Shown piece by piece: positions 22,858 through 33,310 of a stretch of 64,000 nt of DNA. Every line of letters starts with the position of its first letter. The first letter of the stretch is position 1. A model generated the notes under the pieces. The model ran no database searches. It was not told the origin of the DNA and saw only the letters and a program-made list of their open reading frames with translations. This DNA comes from Rhodobacterales bacterium HKCCA1288. GTDB taxonomy: Bacteria > Pseudomonadota > Alphaproteobacteria > Rhodobacterales > Rhodobacteraceae. The stretch covers positions 2,525,001 through 2,589,000 of the forward strand of contig CP065161.1 of NCBI GenBank assembly GCA_015693905.1, read 5' to 3'. A program made the translations under genes and the position numbers.

Positions 22858-24198
22858 ATGGTCATGGCTACCCAAGATGTTGCGGCCTTGCGTGCCTCCG
22901 AAATTCGCCGCATTGGGCGCAAGAAACTATTTGGTTTTGCGATCCCAGCGGTGATCTTGGCCTATGCGGTCTATGTCTTTTTTGCCTTTGACATTCTGGG
23001 TCTGGCAGAACGGGCGCGGATGGATAACGCGGCGGTGTTGGTGTCGGATGCGGTTAGCTATAAAACCCATGTCACGCGCGATAATCGCTCAGGCGAGATC
23101 ACGGTCGCCATTGAAGGTTCACGCCGTGCCACCTATGCGCCTGATCAAATCCCCGCTTGGGCCGAAGTGGCAGGTGACACAGCCGAAATCGAACTGCGCC
23201 ATGGGCATCGCGTGAGCTATGCCGGGCCGCTGATCACCTATCACCATCCTGAATTTGGCGATATTGTCATTGATACATCAAATGGGGTTGATTTGCGCCT
23301 ATCCGCCGAGGCGGTTCCTGATTTCATCAATGCCTCGGGCAATCGCGTCTCGATTGCGACCGAAGGCGGGCGGCTGTCTGTCACCCGCAACCGCACCGAA
23401 ACGATGCGCTATTTCGCGGGATGGGAGATGTTCTTTTTCGATCTGGCCAGCCCCTATTCGGGCATGAGCGCGGGCGAGGTTTTCGCAACCATCACCCGCG
23501 GCGCACAAATTGACCCCGCGCATTCCAATTTTGGTCTGATGTTGTCGAATGTCTGGAACAATTCAATCTGGCGGCATGGGGATGTTTTTTGGGCTTTGGG
23601 GGAAACGATCCTGATGGCCTTTCTAGGCACATTCGGCGCAGCAATGATTGCGCTGCCTTTGGCATTTTTTGCAGCAACAAATTTCGCCCCGTCCAAAGCG
23701 GTGCGCTTTGTCATCCGCCGCCTGTTTGATTTCGTACGTGGCTTGGATGCGTTGATCTTTACCATCATCTTATCGCGGGCCTTTGGGCCAGGGCCGATGA
23801 CGGGGGCCTTGGCGATTTTGCTGACAGATACGGGCAGCTTTGGGAAACTGTTTTCTGAGGCCCTTGAAAATGTCGATGAAAAGCAGATTGAGGGGCTGGC
23901 ATCGACTGGCGCGAATGCAGTGCAGCGTAATCGTTTTGGCGTCTTGCCGCAGGTCATGCCCATTTTGCTCAGTCAGGTGTTGTATTTCTTTGAATCGAAC
24001 ACGCGCTCTGCCACGATTGTGGGCGCGATTGTGGGCGGGGGCATCGGTCTATTGCTGACCCAAGCCATCCAGACCACGGCAGATTGGGAAAAGGTCACTT
24101 ATTATATCACCTTGATCGTGCTGATGGTGGTTGCAATGGATGCGGTTTCTGGTCGTATACGGGCGCGCCTGATCAAAGGCGATGGGTCGGGCAAGTGA
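22858..24198 (+). CDS. phnE: Phosphonate ABC importer permease PhnE (second, enlarged copy)
   Basis: The 446-residue permease resembles the first PhnE in its C-terminal half: ALENVDEKQIEGLASTGAN, FGVLPQVMPILLSQ and ATIVGAIVGGGIG. Between its first helix (about 20-42) and the permease domain it carries roughly 150-200 extra residues, rich in beta-type sequence and probably periplasmic. It starts 1 bp after the first phnE. PhnE pairs of this kind occur in Rhodobacterales phn operons; the role of the extra domain is unknown. Confidence 0.92.
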   Translation: MVMATQDVAALRASEIRRIGRKKLFGFAIPAVILAYAVYVFFAFDILGLAERARMDNAAVLVSDAVSYKTHVTRDNRSGEITVAIEGSRRATYAPDQIPAWAEVAGDTAEIELRHGHRVSYAGPLITYHHPEFGDIVIDTSNGVDLRLSAEAVPDFINASGNRVSIATEGGRLSVTRNRTETMRYFAGWEMFFFDLASPYSGMSAGEVFATITRGAQIDPAHSNFGLMLSNVWNNSIWRHGDVFWALGETILMAFLGTFGAAMIALPLAFFAATNFAPSKAVRFVIRRLFDFVRGLDALIFTIILSRAFGPGPMTGALAILLTDTGSFGKLFSEALENVDEKQIEGLASTGANAVQRNRFGVLPQVMPILLSQVLYFFESNTRSATIVGAIVGGGIGLLLTQAIQTTADWEKVTYYITLIVLMVVAMDAVSGRIRARLIKGDGSGK

Positions 24199-24207
24199 TA
24201 GGCCAAC

Positions 24208-24843
24208 ATGAGTGACGCAAAAAAACTGACAGCCGATACGCCCCTGATCCATCAAGGCTGCGAAATCGCCAATTCTACCTTCGGGGCTTATTGCGAGGTG
24301 GGGGCGTTCTCGCGCGTTCTGAACTCGGCTTTCGGGGACTACGCCTATTGTGACCGCATGGCCGATATTGCCAATGCAGATATCGGCAAATTTTCGAACA
24401 TTGCCGCGATGACACGGATCGGTCCAACCGATCACCCGATGCACAATGCGGCACAGCATCATTTTCTCTATCGCTCTGAGCTCTATTTCGATGACGCGTC
24501 AGACGATGCTGCATTTTTTGCAGCGCGTGCGGCGCGCCGTCTTAGCCTTGGGGCCGATTGTTGGATCGGTCATGGTGCGATTATCAAACCCGAAATCCGC
24601 GTGGGCATCGGCGCGATTGTGGCCGCGGGCGCTGTGGTGACCAAGGATGTGCCAGATTTCATGATTGTGGCAGGCACGCCCGCAAAGCCCTTGCGCATGC
24701 GCTTTGCCGATGAGGTCGCGCAAGATCTGATGGATTTGGCGTGGTGGGACTGGGATCATGCCCGTCTGCGCCGCGCACTGCCTGATTTCCGCGCGATGCC
24801 TGCGGCGGAATTTGTTGCCAAATATCGTGGGCAGCGTCCCTGA
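24208..24843 (+). CDS. Phosphonate-operon hexapeptide acyltransferase
   Basis: The 211-residue left-handed beta-helix acyltransferase has hexapeptide repeats in [14 protein letters not shown]-like and [28 protein letters not shown] segments, with the catalytic histidine probably in TDHPMHN. Its tail reads [12 protein letters not shown]. Proteins of this type at the end of phn operons form a recognised family and probably acetylate aminophosphonates. The gene starts 9 bp after phnE and closes the operon. Confidence 0.85.
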   Translation: MSDAKKLTADTPLIHQGCEIANSTFGAYCEVGAFSRVLNSAFGDYAYCDRMADIANADIGKFSNIAAMTRIGPTDHPMHNAAQHHFLYRSELYFDDASDDAAFFAARAARRLSLGADCWIGHGAIIKPEIRVGIGAIVAAGAVVTKDVPDFMIVAGTPAKPLRMRFADEVAQDLMDLAWWDWDHARLRRALPDFRAMPAAEFVAKYRGQRP

Positions 24844-24939
24844 TTTCATTTCTGCGCGCATTAGGTCGCGCCACGCGGGGCTTGTTTGATGGGCCGTGCC
24901 GCTTTATCCCACTTTCACAGATTGAGGATAAACGCGACC

Positions 24940-26766
24940 ATGACCACCCGAACCGATGCCGCCAAGGCAGCACCGCCTGCAAAGGCCGCCAATGCCACGG
25001 AAGAGCGTGCGCGCTCCAAAAAGATTGGATCGCTGCGTGCGCTTGTGCCCTTTCTTGTGCCGTATCGTGTCTGGATCATCGGGGCGGGTTTGGCGCTTGT
25101 GACCACGGCGCTTGTGGCGCTGATTATGCCCTTGGCCGTGCGCCGTGTCGTAGATGGGTTTGAGACAAACACCGCCGCCCTCTTGGACAGCTATTTTCTT
25201 GCTGCCTTGGGGATCGCGGGCCTTCTGGCGTTGGGGACGGGCGCGCGCTATTACCTCGTGACACGATTGGGCGAGCGCGTGATTGCCGATATTCGCAAGG
25301 CTGTGTTTTTCCGCATGATCTCCATGAGCCCAAGTTTTTATGAGAAGGTCATGACGGGTGAGGTGCTCAGCCGCATCACCACAGACACCACGCTTTTGCT
25401 CAGTGTGATCTCCTCCTCGGTGTCGGTGGCCTTGCGCAATGCGCTGATTTTGATGGGCGGCTTGGTGATGATGGTTGTCACATCGCCCAAGCTGACGGGG
25501 ATGGTTCTGCTGCTTGTGCCTGCGATTATCGTTCCGATTGTGGTTTTGGGGCGCAAGCTGCGTGCGTTGTCGCGTGAAAACCAAGATTGGATTGCGCAAA
25601 GTTCTGGCGCGGCCTCCGAGGCGCTTTTGGCGGCTCAAACGGTGCAGGCCTTTACCCATGAGCGCGCCTCGTCCAACGAGTTTTCCAATGTGACCGAGGC
25701 CAGTTTCACAAGCGCCAAGCGCCGCATTTCAACCCGCGCCTTTATGACTGTCATTGTGATCTTCCTCGTTTTTGCGGGGATTGTGGGTGTGCTTTGGGTG
25801 GGCGCCCGTGATGTGCGTGCAGACGCGATGAGCATCGGCGCGCTGATCCAATTTTTAATCTATGCAATTATGGTTGCGGGTGCGGTAGGTGCGCTGTCTG
25901 AGATTTGGGGCGAATTGCAGCGGGCCGCAGGTGCGACCGAGCGGTTGGTCGAACTCGTTTATGCAGAAGATACAGTCACCGATCCCGCCCGCCCTGTGCC
26001 CCTGACCCATGGGGGCAAGGGCGATATCATGTTTGATGGCGTGGGTTTCGCCTATCCAACCCGCGCGGAAACGGCGGCCCTCACGGATGTGAGCTTCACC
26101 ATTAAAGCAGGCGAGACAGTGGCACTTGTCGGGCCATCAGGCGCGGGTAAATCCACGATCTTCCAATTGCTGCAACGCTTCTATGATCCGCAAACAGGCA
26201 AGATCACCCTTGATGGGGTTGATCTGCGGGATATGCGCCGCGAGGGGTTCCGCGCGGCTATGGCGCTGGTGCCGCAAGACCCTGTGATTTTCGCGGCCTC
26301 TGCGCGTGACAATATTCGCTTTGGTCGTCCTGACGCCACCGATGCTGAGGTCGAAGCCGCCGCCCGCGCCGCCGCCGCGCATGAGTTCCTTGCGGCTTTG
26401 CCCGAAGGCTATGACAGCTATGTGGGCGAGCGGGGGATTATGCTGTCTGGGGGGCAGAAACAGCGTATTGCCATCGCCCGCGCCATTTTGCGCGATGCGC
26501 CGATCCTGCTGCTAGACGAAGCGACCAGTGCGCTTGACGCTGAAAGCGAGCGATTGGTGCAGCGCGCGGTCGCAGATCTCAGTGCCGAGCGCACGACCTT
26601 GATTGTTGCGCATCGTCTGGCAACGGTGAAAAAGGCCGACCGCATTTTGGTCTTTGATGCGGGACAGATTGTTGCCGAAGGCAGCCATGATGCGCTTGTC
26701 GCGGAAGGCGGACTTTATGCGCGTCTGGCGCGGTTGCAATTCACCGATGGAATCGCCGCTGAATAA
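24940..26766 (+). CDS. ABC exporter, fused permease and ATPase (MsbA/LmrA type)
   Basis: The 608-residue half-transporter has a six-helix type I exporter domain (about 30-340) and an ATPase domain (about 370-600) with Walker A GPSGAGKST, signature LSGGQKQRIAIARAIL and Walker B ILLLDEATSALD, then the H-loop IVAHRL. It probably acts as a homodimer exporting lipids or drugs; the substrate is unknown. The ATG at 24940 is preferred over an in-frame ATG at 24889, which would add an unrelated basic stretch. Confidence 0.9.
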   Translation: MTTRTDAAKAAPPAKAANATEERARSKKIGSLRALVPFLVPYRVWIIGAGLALVTTALVALIMPLAVRRVVDGFETNTAALLDSYFLAALGIAGLLALGTGARYYLVTRLGERVIADIRKAVFFRMISMSPSFYEKVMTGEVLSRITTDTTLLLSVISSSVSVALRNALILMGGLVMMVVTSPKLTGMVLLLVPAIIVPIVVLGRKLRALSRENQDWIAQSSGAASEALLAAQTVQAFTHERASSNEFSNVTEASFTSAKRRISTRAFMTVIVIFLVFAGIVGVLWVGARDVRADAMSIGALIQFLIYAIMVAGAVGALSEIWGELQRAAGATERLVELVYAEDTVTDPARPVPLTHGGKGDIMFDGVGFAYPTRAETAALTDVSFTIKAGETVALVGPSGAGKSTIFQLLQRFYDPQTGKITLDGVDLRDMRREGFRAAMALVPQDPVIFAASARDNIRFGRPDATDAEVEAAARAAAAHEFLAALPEGYDSYVGERGIMLSGGQKQRIAIARAILRDAPILLLDEATSALDAESERLVQRAVADLSAERTTLIVAHRLATVKKADRILVFDAGQIVAEGSHDALVAEGGLYARLARLQFTDGIAAE

Positions 26767-26883
26767 TCACAGCGTGCTTGCGAAAACGCGCTTTTCTCTT
26801 CATTCTCACGCAAAGCCTGCCGTGCGACCGCGTGCATCGTGACCGCAGGATCATTTGGGAGAATGATGGGGGGAGGCAAGGCC

Positions 26884-28776
26884 ATGCTGCCTTTTGCGAA
26901 TAATCAAGATGTGCGCAAAATTGAGACAGATCACCCGTGGCCTAAGGCCGCGCCTGCGCGAAGCATTTATGAATTGCTGACTGACGTTGCAGCGCGCCAT
27001 CCCGCGCGCCCGGCGGTTACCTTTCAACTGTTTTCAGATCCTGACGCAAAAGCAGAGACATTGGACTGGCAAAGACTCAGGGCGGAGGTGACCCAACTGG
27101 CCAATCTGTTCGCGCGGCTTGGCATTGGCTCTGAGGATTCGGTGGCCTTTGTGCTGCCCAATAGCACCGAAACAGTCTTGACCCTTCTGGCGGGGATGGT
27201 TGCAGGCGTTGTGGTGCCCATAAATCCGCTGCTTGAGCCTGACCAAATTGCAAGCATCCTGCGCGAAACCAAAGCGCGGCTTGTGGTGACTTTGGCGCCA
27301 TTTCCGAAAACGGATCTTGCGCAAAAGACCGCTGCCGCCGTGGCCATGGCCCCCGAAGTTGAAACAGTGTTGGAGGTTGATCTTCTGCGCTATCTGACGG
27401 GGATCAAGCGGGTGATCGTGCCCTTGCTGCGGCCCAAGGTAAAGGTGACGCATCAGGCCCGCCTGTTGTCCTTGCGCGCGGAAATGGCGGGCGAGGCGGC
27501 GGATCGCTTGCGCCACCCAGATCAGGGCCGAGATCGTATCGCGGCCTGTTTTCATACAGGCGGCACAACAGGCATGCCCAAAGTGGCGCAGCACAGCTAT
27601 TCGGGCATGATCTATAATGGTTGGGTGGGTCACAGTCTGTTATTCACAGAAACCGATACCGTGCTCTGCCCGCTGCCGCTGTTTCATGTTTTTGCAAGCC
27701 ATGTGATCCTGATGGGGGGATTGTGTTCAGGCGCCCATACGGTCTTTCCGACCCCGCAAGGCTATCGCGGGGCAGGGGTGTTTGATAATTTCTGGAAATT
27801 GGTCGAACGCTGGCAGGTCACCTTCTTGATCACGGTGCCAACTGCGCTTGCGGTGTTGATGCAACGGCCTGTGAATGCGGATATTTCATCGGTGAAAACC
27901 GCTTTTTCAGGGTCAGCCCCCTTGCCTTTGGAATTGTTCCGCAGATTTGAGGGGGCAACGGGCGTCAGCCTTGTCGAGGGATATGGCCTGACCGAGGCCA
28001 CTTGTCTTGTCTCCTGCAACCCAGTTGAAGGTGAGAAAAAAGTGGGTTCTGTTGGGATCCCCTTTCCGCATTGTGATGTGATCATATTGAAAGATACGCC
28101 CGAAGGCCCCACGGAGTGTGCGATTGATGAGATCGGCGAAATTTGCGTGGCAAGCCCAGGTGTAACGGCGCAAGGTATTTATAAAGACGCTGCAAAATCG
28201 GCGGCGCAGATGTATCAGGGCCGATATTTGCGCACGGGCGATTTGGGGCGGTTTGATGCGGATGGGTATCTTTGGATCACGGGCCGTGCCAAGGATTTGA
28301 TCAATCGTGGCGGCCACAATATCGACCCCGCCCTGATCGAGGAGGCTTTGGCCACTCATCCCGCCGTGGCCATGGCCGCGGCCATCGGGCAGCCCGACCC
28401 AATCGCAGGCGAATTGCCCTGTGCCTATGTCGAATTGGTTCAAGGCGCAGATGTGACAGTCGAGGCGCTGATGGAACACGCTCGCACGCATGTCAGCGAA
28501 CGTGCAGCCGCACCCAAATATATTGAGATTCTCTCAGAACTGCCCAAAACCGCCGTGGGTAAAACCTTCAAGCCTGATCTGCGCAAGCGCGCGATTGCCC
28601 GTGTCTTGGATGCAAGCCTTGCCGAGGCGGGCTTTGCGGCCCGTGTCATGGCCGTGCGCGAAGACCCGAAATTTGGCTTGGTAGCCATGATCCATAGCGC
28701 AGATGCGGCGGAACAGGCCAAGGTGCCGTCCGTCATGGATAAATTTGCCCTTCATTGGGCATGGGGTCAGGCGTAA
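26884..28776 (+). CDS. Acyl-CoA synthetase (AMP-forming)
   Basis: The 630-residue adenylating enzyme has the P-loop-like HTGGTTGMPKVAQHS, the A5 motif EGYGLTEAT, YLRTGDLGRFDADGYLWITGRAKDL and the C-terminal lysine segment KTAVGKTFKPDL. It activates a carboxylic acid, probably a fatty acid, as a CoA thioester. The ATG at 26884 is chosen because GGGGGGAGG lies 7 bases upstream; starts at 26839 (GTG) and 26863 are possible. It is followed by tRNA-Thr on the other strand. Confidence 0.88.
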   Translation: MLPFANNQDVRKIETDHPWPKAAPARSIYELLTDVAARHPARPAVTFQLFSDPDAKAETLDWQRLRAEVTQLANLFARLGIGSEDSVAFVLPNSTETVLTLLAGMVAGVVVPINPLLEPDQIASILRETKARLVVTLAPFPKTDLAQKTAAAVAMAPEVETVLEVDLLRYLTGIKRVIVPLLRPKVKVTHQARLLSLRAEMAGEAADRLRHPDQGRDRIAACFHTGGTTGMPKVAQHSYSGMIYNGWVGHSLLFTETDTVLCPLPLFHVFASHVILMGGLCSGAHTVFPTPQGYRGAGVFDNFWKLVERWQVTFLITVPTALAVLMQRPVNADISSVKTAFSGSAPLPLELFRRFEGATGVSLVEGYGLTEATCLVSCNPVEGEKKVGSVGIPFPHCDVIILKDTPEGPTECAIDEIGEICVASPGVTAQGIYKDAAKSAAQMYQGRYLRTGDLGRFDADGYLWITGRAKDLINRGGHNIDPALIEEALATHPAVAMAAAIGQPDPIAGELPCAYVELVQGADVTVEALMEHARTHVSERAAAPKYIEILSELPKTAVGKTFKPDLRKRAIARVLDASLAEAGFAARVMAVREDPKFGLVAMIHSADAAEQAKVPSVMDKFALHWAWGQA

Positions 28777-28787
28777 TTTGGGGGGGA

Positions 28788-28862
<75 letters not shown>

Positions 28863-29038
28863 ACGCTTGTGGCGCGTGGATTAGACGCAATCGCAGACCC
28901 ATGCAAGACCAAAGCAGGCGAAAATTTGCACCAAGGCCTAATTCCTTATGGTGGGTGCGGATGCACATGGGCAATTTTTGCCAATTTCGATTTGCATCGC
29001 GCTAGACGCGAATTGTCCGCTTCGCTATGAGAGGCGGC

Positions 29039-29212
29039 ATGAAGCAACCATCAAACCCGCAGAAAAGATCAAATTCTGGTCAACGAAGCGCGCAAGACAT
29101 TCGCACGGAGCGGTTGAAAGCAGCGCTTAAGGCCAATTTGGCCCGCCGCAAGGCGCAGGCCCGCAAAAGACGTGCGGAAGATGGCGAAAATGGCGCGGGC
29201 CCGTCATCTTGA
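29039..29212 (+). CDS. Small basic hypothetical protein upstream of murA
   Basis: This 57-residue, very basic protein (KANLARRKAQARKRRAED) ends 33 bp before murA. A GAGG lies 4 bases before ATG 29039; ATG 29027 is an alternative. No family is recognised with certainty, although short basic reading frames at this place are usual in the order. It may bind nucleic acid or ribosomes; this is a guess from charge alone. Confidence 0.5.
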   Translation: MKQPSNPQKRSNSGQRSAQDIRTERLKAALKANLARRKAQARKRRAEDGENGAGPSS

Positions 29213-29245
29213 CGCGGCCTGAGCAGAGCAAAAGAGGCAGCACCC

Positions 29246-30517
29246 GTGGACAGTATCATCGTTAAAGGAAATGGCCCGCTTTCGGGCGAGGTTCCCATCG
29301 CGGGCGCGAAGAACACCTGCCTAAAGCTGATGTGTGCGGCCCTCTTATCGGATGAACCTTTGACGCTGACCAATGTGCCGCGCCTGTCTGATGTGGCGAC
29401 ACTGGGCAGCTTGTTGGAAAGCTTGGGCTGCGAAGTGGCCCGTTTGGCCGATGGCCGCGCGATGATGATCTCGTCTGCCGATGTGACCAATCTGACCGCG
29501 CATTACGACATCGTGCGCAAACTGCGCGCTTCTTTCAACGTGCTTGGGCCCTTGGTGGGCCGATTTGGTGAGGCGGTTGTCTCGCTTCCGGGCGGTTGTG
29601 CAATTGGGGCGCGCAAAGTGGATTTGCATTTGACCGCGCTTGAGGCTTTGGGGGCCACAATTGATCTGCGCGAAGGCTATGTTCACGCAACGGCAAAAAA
29701 TGGCCTCAAAGGGGCTGAGATCAGCTTTCCCTTTGTTTCCGTGGGTGCCACGGAAAATGCGCTTTGCGCGGCGGTTTTGGCCAAAGGCACCACCGTTTTG
29801 CGAAATGCCGCGCGCGAGCCCGATACCGTGGCGCTGGCGCATTGTTTGCAAGGCATGGGCGCAGATATCAAAGGCGCAGGCACAGACACCATCGTTATTC
29901 GTGGCGTGGATCGTTTGCATGCAACAACGCATCGTGTCATCGCAGATCGTATTGAACTGGGCACATATATGATTGCCCCCGCGATTGCAGGCGGCAGCGT
30001 GGAATTGATCGGCGGCAGCCGTGCTATTGTGGCGGCCTTGGCCGATAAGTTGGAAGAGGCGGGGGTCGAGATTGTTGAAACCGATCGCGGCTTGCGCGTC
30101 AGCCACAAAACGGGCCGCGTGCGGGCCGTGGATGTGACCACCGCCCCATTCCCAGGGTTCCCAACTGATTTGCAGGCACAGATGATGGCGTTGATGTGCA
30201 CCGCTGACGGGGTTGCCACATTGGAAGAGACCATCTTTGAGAACCGCTTTATGCATGCGCCCGAATTGATCCGCATGGGGGCCAAAATTGATGTGCATGG
30301 CGGAACAGCCAAAGTGACCGGCGTTGCACAATTGCGCGGCGCGCCTGTGATGGCCACGGATTTGCGCGCCTCGGTCAGTTTGATCCTCGCGGGGCTTGCA
30401 GCCGAAGGGGAAACCCGTGTGAACCGCGTCTATCACCTTGATCGCGGGTATGAGCGGGTTGAAGAAAAACTCAGCGGCCTTGGCGCACATATTGAACGGG
30501 TGGCAGACCATGGTTGA
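29246..30517 (+). CDS. murA: UDP-N-acetylglucosamine 1-carboxyvinyltransferase MurA
   Basis: The 423-residue cytoplasmic enzyme performs the first committed step of peptidoglycan synthesis. It has the N-terminal [18 protein letters not shown], the active-site loop [16 protein letters not shown] with catalytic Cys118 (fosfomycin target), and the C-terminal [17 protein letters not shown]. The start is GTG. The downstream DUF2948 gene overlaps it by 8 bp. Confidence 0.97.
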   Translation: MDSIIVKGNGPLSGEVPIAGAKNTCLKLMCAALLSDEPLTLTNVPRLSDVATLGSLLESLGCEVARLADGRAMMISSADVTNLTAHYDIVRKLRASFNVLGPLVGRFGEAVVSLPGGCAIGARKVDLHLTALEALGATIDLREGYVHATAKNGLKGAEISFPFVSVGATENALCAAVLAKGTTVLRNAAREPDTVALAHCLQGMGADIKGAGTDTIVIRGVDRLHATTHRVIADRIELGTYMIAPAIAGGSVELIGGSRAIVAALADKLEEAGVEIVETDRGLRVSHKTGRVRAVDVTTAPFPGFPTDLQAQMMALMCTADGVATLEETIFENRFMHAPELIRMGAKIDVHGGTAKVTGVAQLRGAPVMATDLRASVSLILAGLAAEGETRVNRVYHLDRGYERVEEKLSGLGAHIERVADHG

Positions 30518-30971
30518 TGCCCGATTTGAGGATGGTTTCGAAGCGCCTTTGGCGCTTGCCGCCGCAGATGCGGAGGATGTGAAAATCCTGTCTGCGCTTG
30601 CGCAAGATGCCGTCCTTACTGTGGCTGATATCAAATACACGCGCGCCAAACGTCAGGTGGTTCTGCTTCTCAATCGCTTTCGTTGGGAAAATGGGGCGCG
30701 CGTCAGCCCGCCTGAGCGGGTGCGCAGTTTGCTGATTGTGGATGATGTGCTGAGCATGGCTGCGCAAGGCATCAGCCCGCAGGCGCGCGATGTGGTTTTA
30801 TCATTGCTTTCGGTCGAGTGGCAGGCGGGCGAAGATGGTATGGGGCGCCTCACCCTGACCTTTGCAGGCGATGGGGCCTTGGCGCTTGAGGTCGAGGCAA
30901 TCAACCTTGCTCTGCGCGATGTGACCAAGCCCTATCAGGCCCCTTCAGGAAAAACCCCCTCGCACCCGTGA
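30510..30971 (+). CDS. DUF2948 family protein
   Basis: The 153-residue protein matches the DUF2948 family that follows murA in Rhodobacterales: [34 protein letters not shown] and a final [21 protein letters not shown] 30510 overlaps murA by 8 bp; an upstream in-frame start would lie inside murA. Its function is unknown. It is part of the run leading to hisD. Confidence 0.88.
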   Translation: MVDARFEDGFEAPLALAAADAEDVKILSALAQDAVLTVADIKYTRAKRQVVLLLNRFRWENGARVSPPERVRSLLIVDDVLSMAAQGISPQARDVVLSLLSVEWQAGEDGMGRLTLTFAGDGALALEVEAINLALRDVTKPYQAPSGKTPSHP

Positions 30972-31036
30972 CGCTTTCGCGTCTTGAGCGCGCGGCCAAC
31001 ACAAGGTAAGCCCCTCCTATTCTGACGGAGACGGGT

Positions 31037-32350
31037 ATGCCTATTTTTCTGAACACGGATACGGCGGATTTTGAGGCGGCGTTTGAAGCGCTTCTCGGGA
31101 TGAAGCGCGAGGATAGCCCTGATGTAGATACGGTGGTTGCCGATATCATTGCGCAGGTGCGCCGTGATGGCGATGCAGCCTTGATTGCCTTTGGCGAGAA
31201 ATTTGATCGTGTCCGTCTGACGCCCGAGCAGTTGATCTTTTCCGAGGCCGAGATTGATGCGGCGATTGCCACTGTGCCCGCCGCCGAGCGCGCAGCACTG
31301 GAATTGGCCGCCACGCGCATACGCGCCTACCATGCCCGCCAACTGCCCGAAGATGCTGCGTGGCAGGACGAACTTGGTGCCAAACTTGGGTGGCGGTGGA
31401 GCCCTGTTTCACGCGCGGGTCTTTATGTGCCGGGCGGGCTGGCCAGTTATCCCTCATCCGTTTTGATGAATGCCATCCCCGCTGCCGTGGCAGGGGTTGG
31501 CCATTTGTCGATGGTGGTGCCCACGCCCGATGGCAAGGTGAACCCTCTTGTTCTCTTGGCGGCGCGTCTTGCGGGGGTGCATCGCATTTACCGCATGGGT
31601 GGTGCGCAGGCGATTGCAGCCTTGGCTTATGGCACTGAAACCGTGCTGCCCGTGGATAAGATCACAGGGCCCGGCAATGCCTATGTCGCCGCCGCAAAAC
31701 GGCGGGTCTTTGGCAAGGTCGGAATTGACATGATCGCAGGCCCGTCTGAGATTTTGGTGATCGCAGATCGTGACAATGACCCCGATTGGATTGCACTGGA
31801 TCTTCTGTCGCAAGCGGAACATGACGAAAGCGCGCAATCCATTCTGATCACGGATGATGCAGAATTTGGCCGCGCTGTTGCGGAGGCTGTAGAGAAACGC
31901 CTCGAAACCCTAGAGCGGCGGGCCATCGCAGGGGCCAGTTGGCGTGATTTTGGCGCTATCATTGTTGCGCGTGATTTGGATGAAGCGGCCGCGCTCTCCA
32001 ACCGCATTGCGCCTGAACATCTCGAGCTTTGCGTGGCTGAGGCCGAAACCTATGCCGATAAGATCACCCATGCCGGCGCTATTTTTGTGGGGGCGTGGAC
32101 GCCCGAAGCGATTGGCGATTACATCGGGGGGCCAAACCATGTGCTGCCGACCGCGCGCTCTGCGCGGTTCTCTAGCGGGCTATCGGTGCTTGATTTCATG
32201 AAACGCTCCACCATGGCGCAAATGACACCTGCAGCATTGCGGGCCATTGGCCCTGCGGCGGCAACATTGGCGAAATCAGAAAGCCTTGAGGCACATGGCC
32301 TATCCGTTTTGGCGCGGCTTGCGCGGATCAATCAGGGGGATGGTGAATGA
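31037..32350 (+). CDS. hisD: Histidinol dehydrogenase HisD
   Basis: The 437-residue zinc enzyme catalyses the last two steps of histidine synthesis. Family segments are VPGGLASYPSSVLMNAIPA, ITGPGNAYVAAAKR, GPSEILVIAD, SQAEHDESAQSILIT (zinc/active-site region), IAPEHLEL and GPNHVLPTARSARF. Its 3' end overlaps the UPF0262 gene by 4 bp. Confidence 0.97.
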   Translation: MPIFLNTDTADFEAAFEALLGMKREDSPDVDTVVADIIAQVRRDGDAALIAFGEKFDRVRLTPEQLIFSEAEIDAAIATVPAAERAALELAATRIRAYHARQLPEDAAWQDELGAKLGWRWSPVSRAGLYVPGGLASYPSSVLMNAIPAAVAGVGHLSMVVPTPDGKVNPLVLLAARLAGVHRIYRMGGAQAIAALAYGTETVLPVDKITGPGNAYVAAAKRRVFGKVGIDMIAGPSEILVIADRDNDPDWIALDLLSQAEHDESAQSILITDDAEFGRAVAEAVEKRLETLERRAIAGASWRDFGAIIVARDLDEAAALSNRIAPEHLELCVAEAETYADKITHAGAIFVGAWTPEAIGDYIGGPNHVLPTARSARFSSGLSVLDFMKRSTMAQMTPAALRAIGPAAATLAKSESLEAHGLSVLARLARINQGDGE

Positions 32351-32829
32351 CAATGCACATTACCGATATTCAGATTGACACCTCGAATATGCCTGCGCCA
32401 ACCCCTGAGATCGAACAGGAACGGCGCGTAGCGATTTTTGATCTACTCGAAGAAAACAGTTTTGTTTTGCCTGCGCGGGATGGGCGCACACCGCCCGATG
32501 GGCCCTATCATTTGGCTTTGGCCATTCGTGACAAACGTCTGGTCTTTTCTGTTGCCACCCAAGAGACGGAACTGGCCGCCGAATTTCACCTTTCACTGTC
32601 GCCATTCCGTCAGGTGGTCAAAGATTATTGGCAGATTTGTGAGAGCTATTATTCTGCCGTGAAAAAGCTACCTGCGGCCCAAATCGAGGCGATTGATATG
32701 GCGCGGCGCGGCATTCACAATGAGGGTGCGCGCGTTTTGCAAGAACGGCTTGAAGGCAAAGCCGAGATTGATACCGATACCGCGCGCCGCCTCTTTACCC
32801 TGATCTGCGTGCTGCATTTCGGGAATTGA
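32347..32829 (+). CDS. UPF0262 family protein
   Basis: The 160-residue protein matches UPF0262, an alphaproteobacterial family found just after hisD. Typical segments are ERRVAIFDLLEENSF, YHLALAIRDKRLVF, LSPFRQVVKDYWQICESYY and RRLFTLICVLHFG. The function is unknown. It overlaps hisD by 4 bp and precedes the phosphatase gene by 4 bp. Confidence 0.9.
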   Translation: MTMHITDIQIDTSNMPAPTPEIEQERRVAIFDLLEENSFVLPARDGRTPPDGPYHLALAIRDKRLVFSVATQETELAAEFHLSLSPFRQVVKDYWQICESYYSAVKKLPAAQIEAIDMARRGIHNEGARVLQERLEGKAEIDTDTARRLFTLICVLHFGN

Positions 32830-32833
32830 TCTG

Positions 32834-33310
32834 GTGGGTAAAGAATTTCCATCCTCGGTTCTGTTTTGTTGCGATCATAACGCAACCCGCTCACCCATGG
32901 CGGAAGGGCTGATGAAGAAATATTACGGCCACCGCGCCTATGTTCAATCTGCGGGTGTGCATCATGAATTGGAGATAGATGGCTTTGCCGTTTCTGTTTC
33001 CGCCGAGATTGGCGTGGCCCTTGAACGTCATCGCGTGCGCTCTTTCGATGAAATGGCGGAATGGGGGGATGATCTCTCGGGGTTTGATCTGATCGTGGCG
33101 CTTTCGCCCGCCAGTCAACGCCGCGCGCTGGATCTGACGCGTCATGCGCATCTCGATATTGAATATTGGCCCATCATTGACCCAACAGGGTTGGGCGAAA
33201 CGCGCGAGGCGAAATTGGATGCCTATCGCCAAGCCCGTGATCAAATCAAAAAACGCATTCTAGATCGTTTTGGCCCCCCAGATGCGGGGCTAGAACAGGA
33301 GGGGGACTAA
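32834..33310 (+). CDS. Low molecular weight protein-tyrosine-phosphatase-like protein
   Basis: The 158-residue protein has the phosphate-binding CX5R loop in FCCDHNATRSPMAEGL, like low-molecular-weight tyrosine phosphatases and the related ArsC arsenate reductases. An aspartate/proline general-acid loop (WPIIDPTG) follows near the C-terminus. The start is GTG. It lies in the conserved hisD-UPF0262-phosphatase run and shares one base with the next gene. Confidence 0.85.
   Translation: MGKEFPSSVLFCCDHNATRSPMAEGLMKKYYGHRAYVQSAGVHHELEIDGFAVSVSAEIGVALERHRVRSFDEMAEWGDDLSGFDLIVALSPASQRRALDLTRHAHLDIEYWPIIDPTGLGETREAKLDAYRQARDQIKKRILDRFGPPDAGLEQEGD

Noticed and set aside
29345-30649. 434-codon reverse-strand reading frame opposite murA
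   Set aside because: Low-complexity His/Cys/Gln-rich translation typical of an antisense shadow of a high-GC gene.
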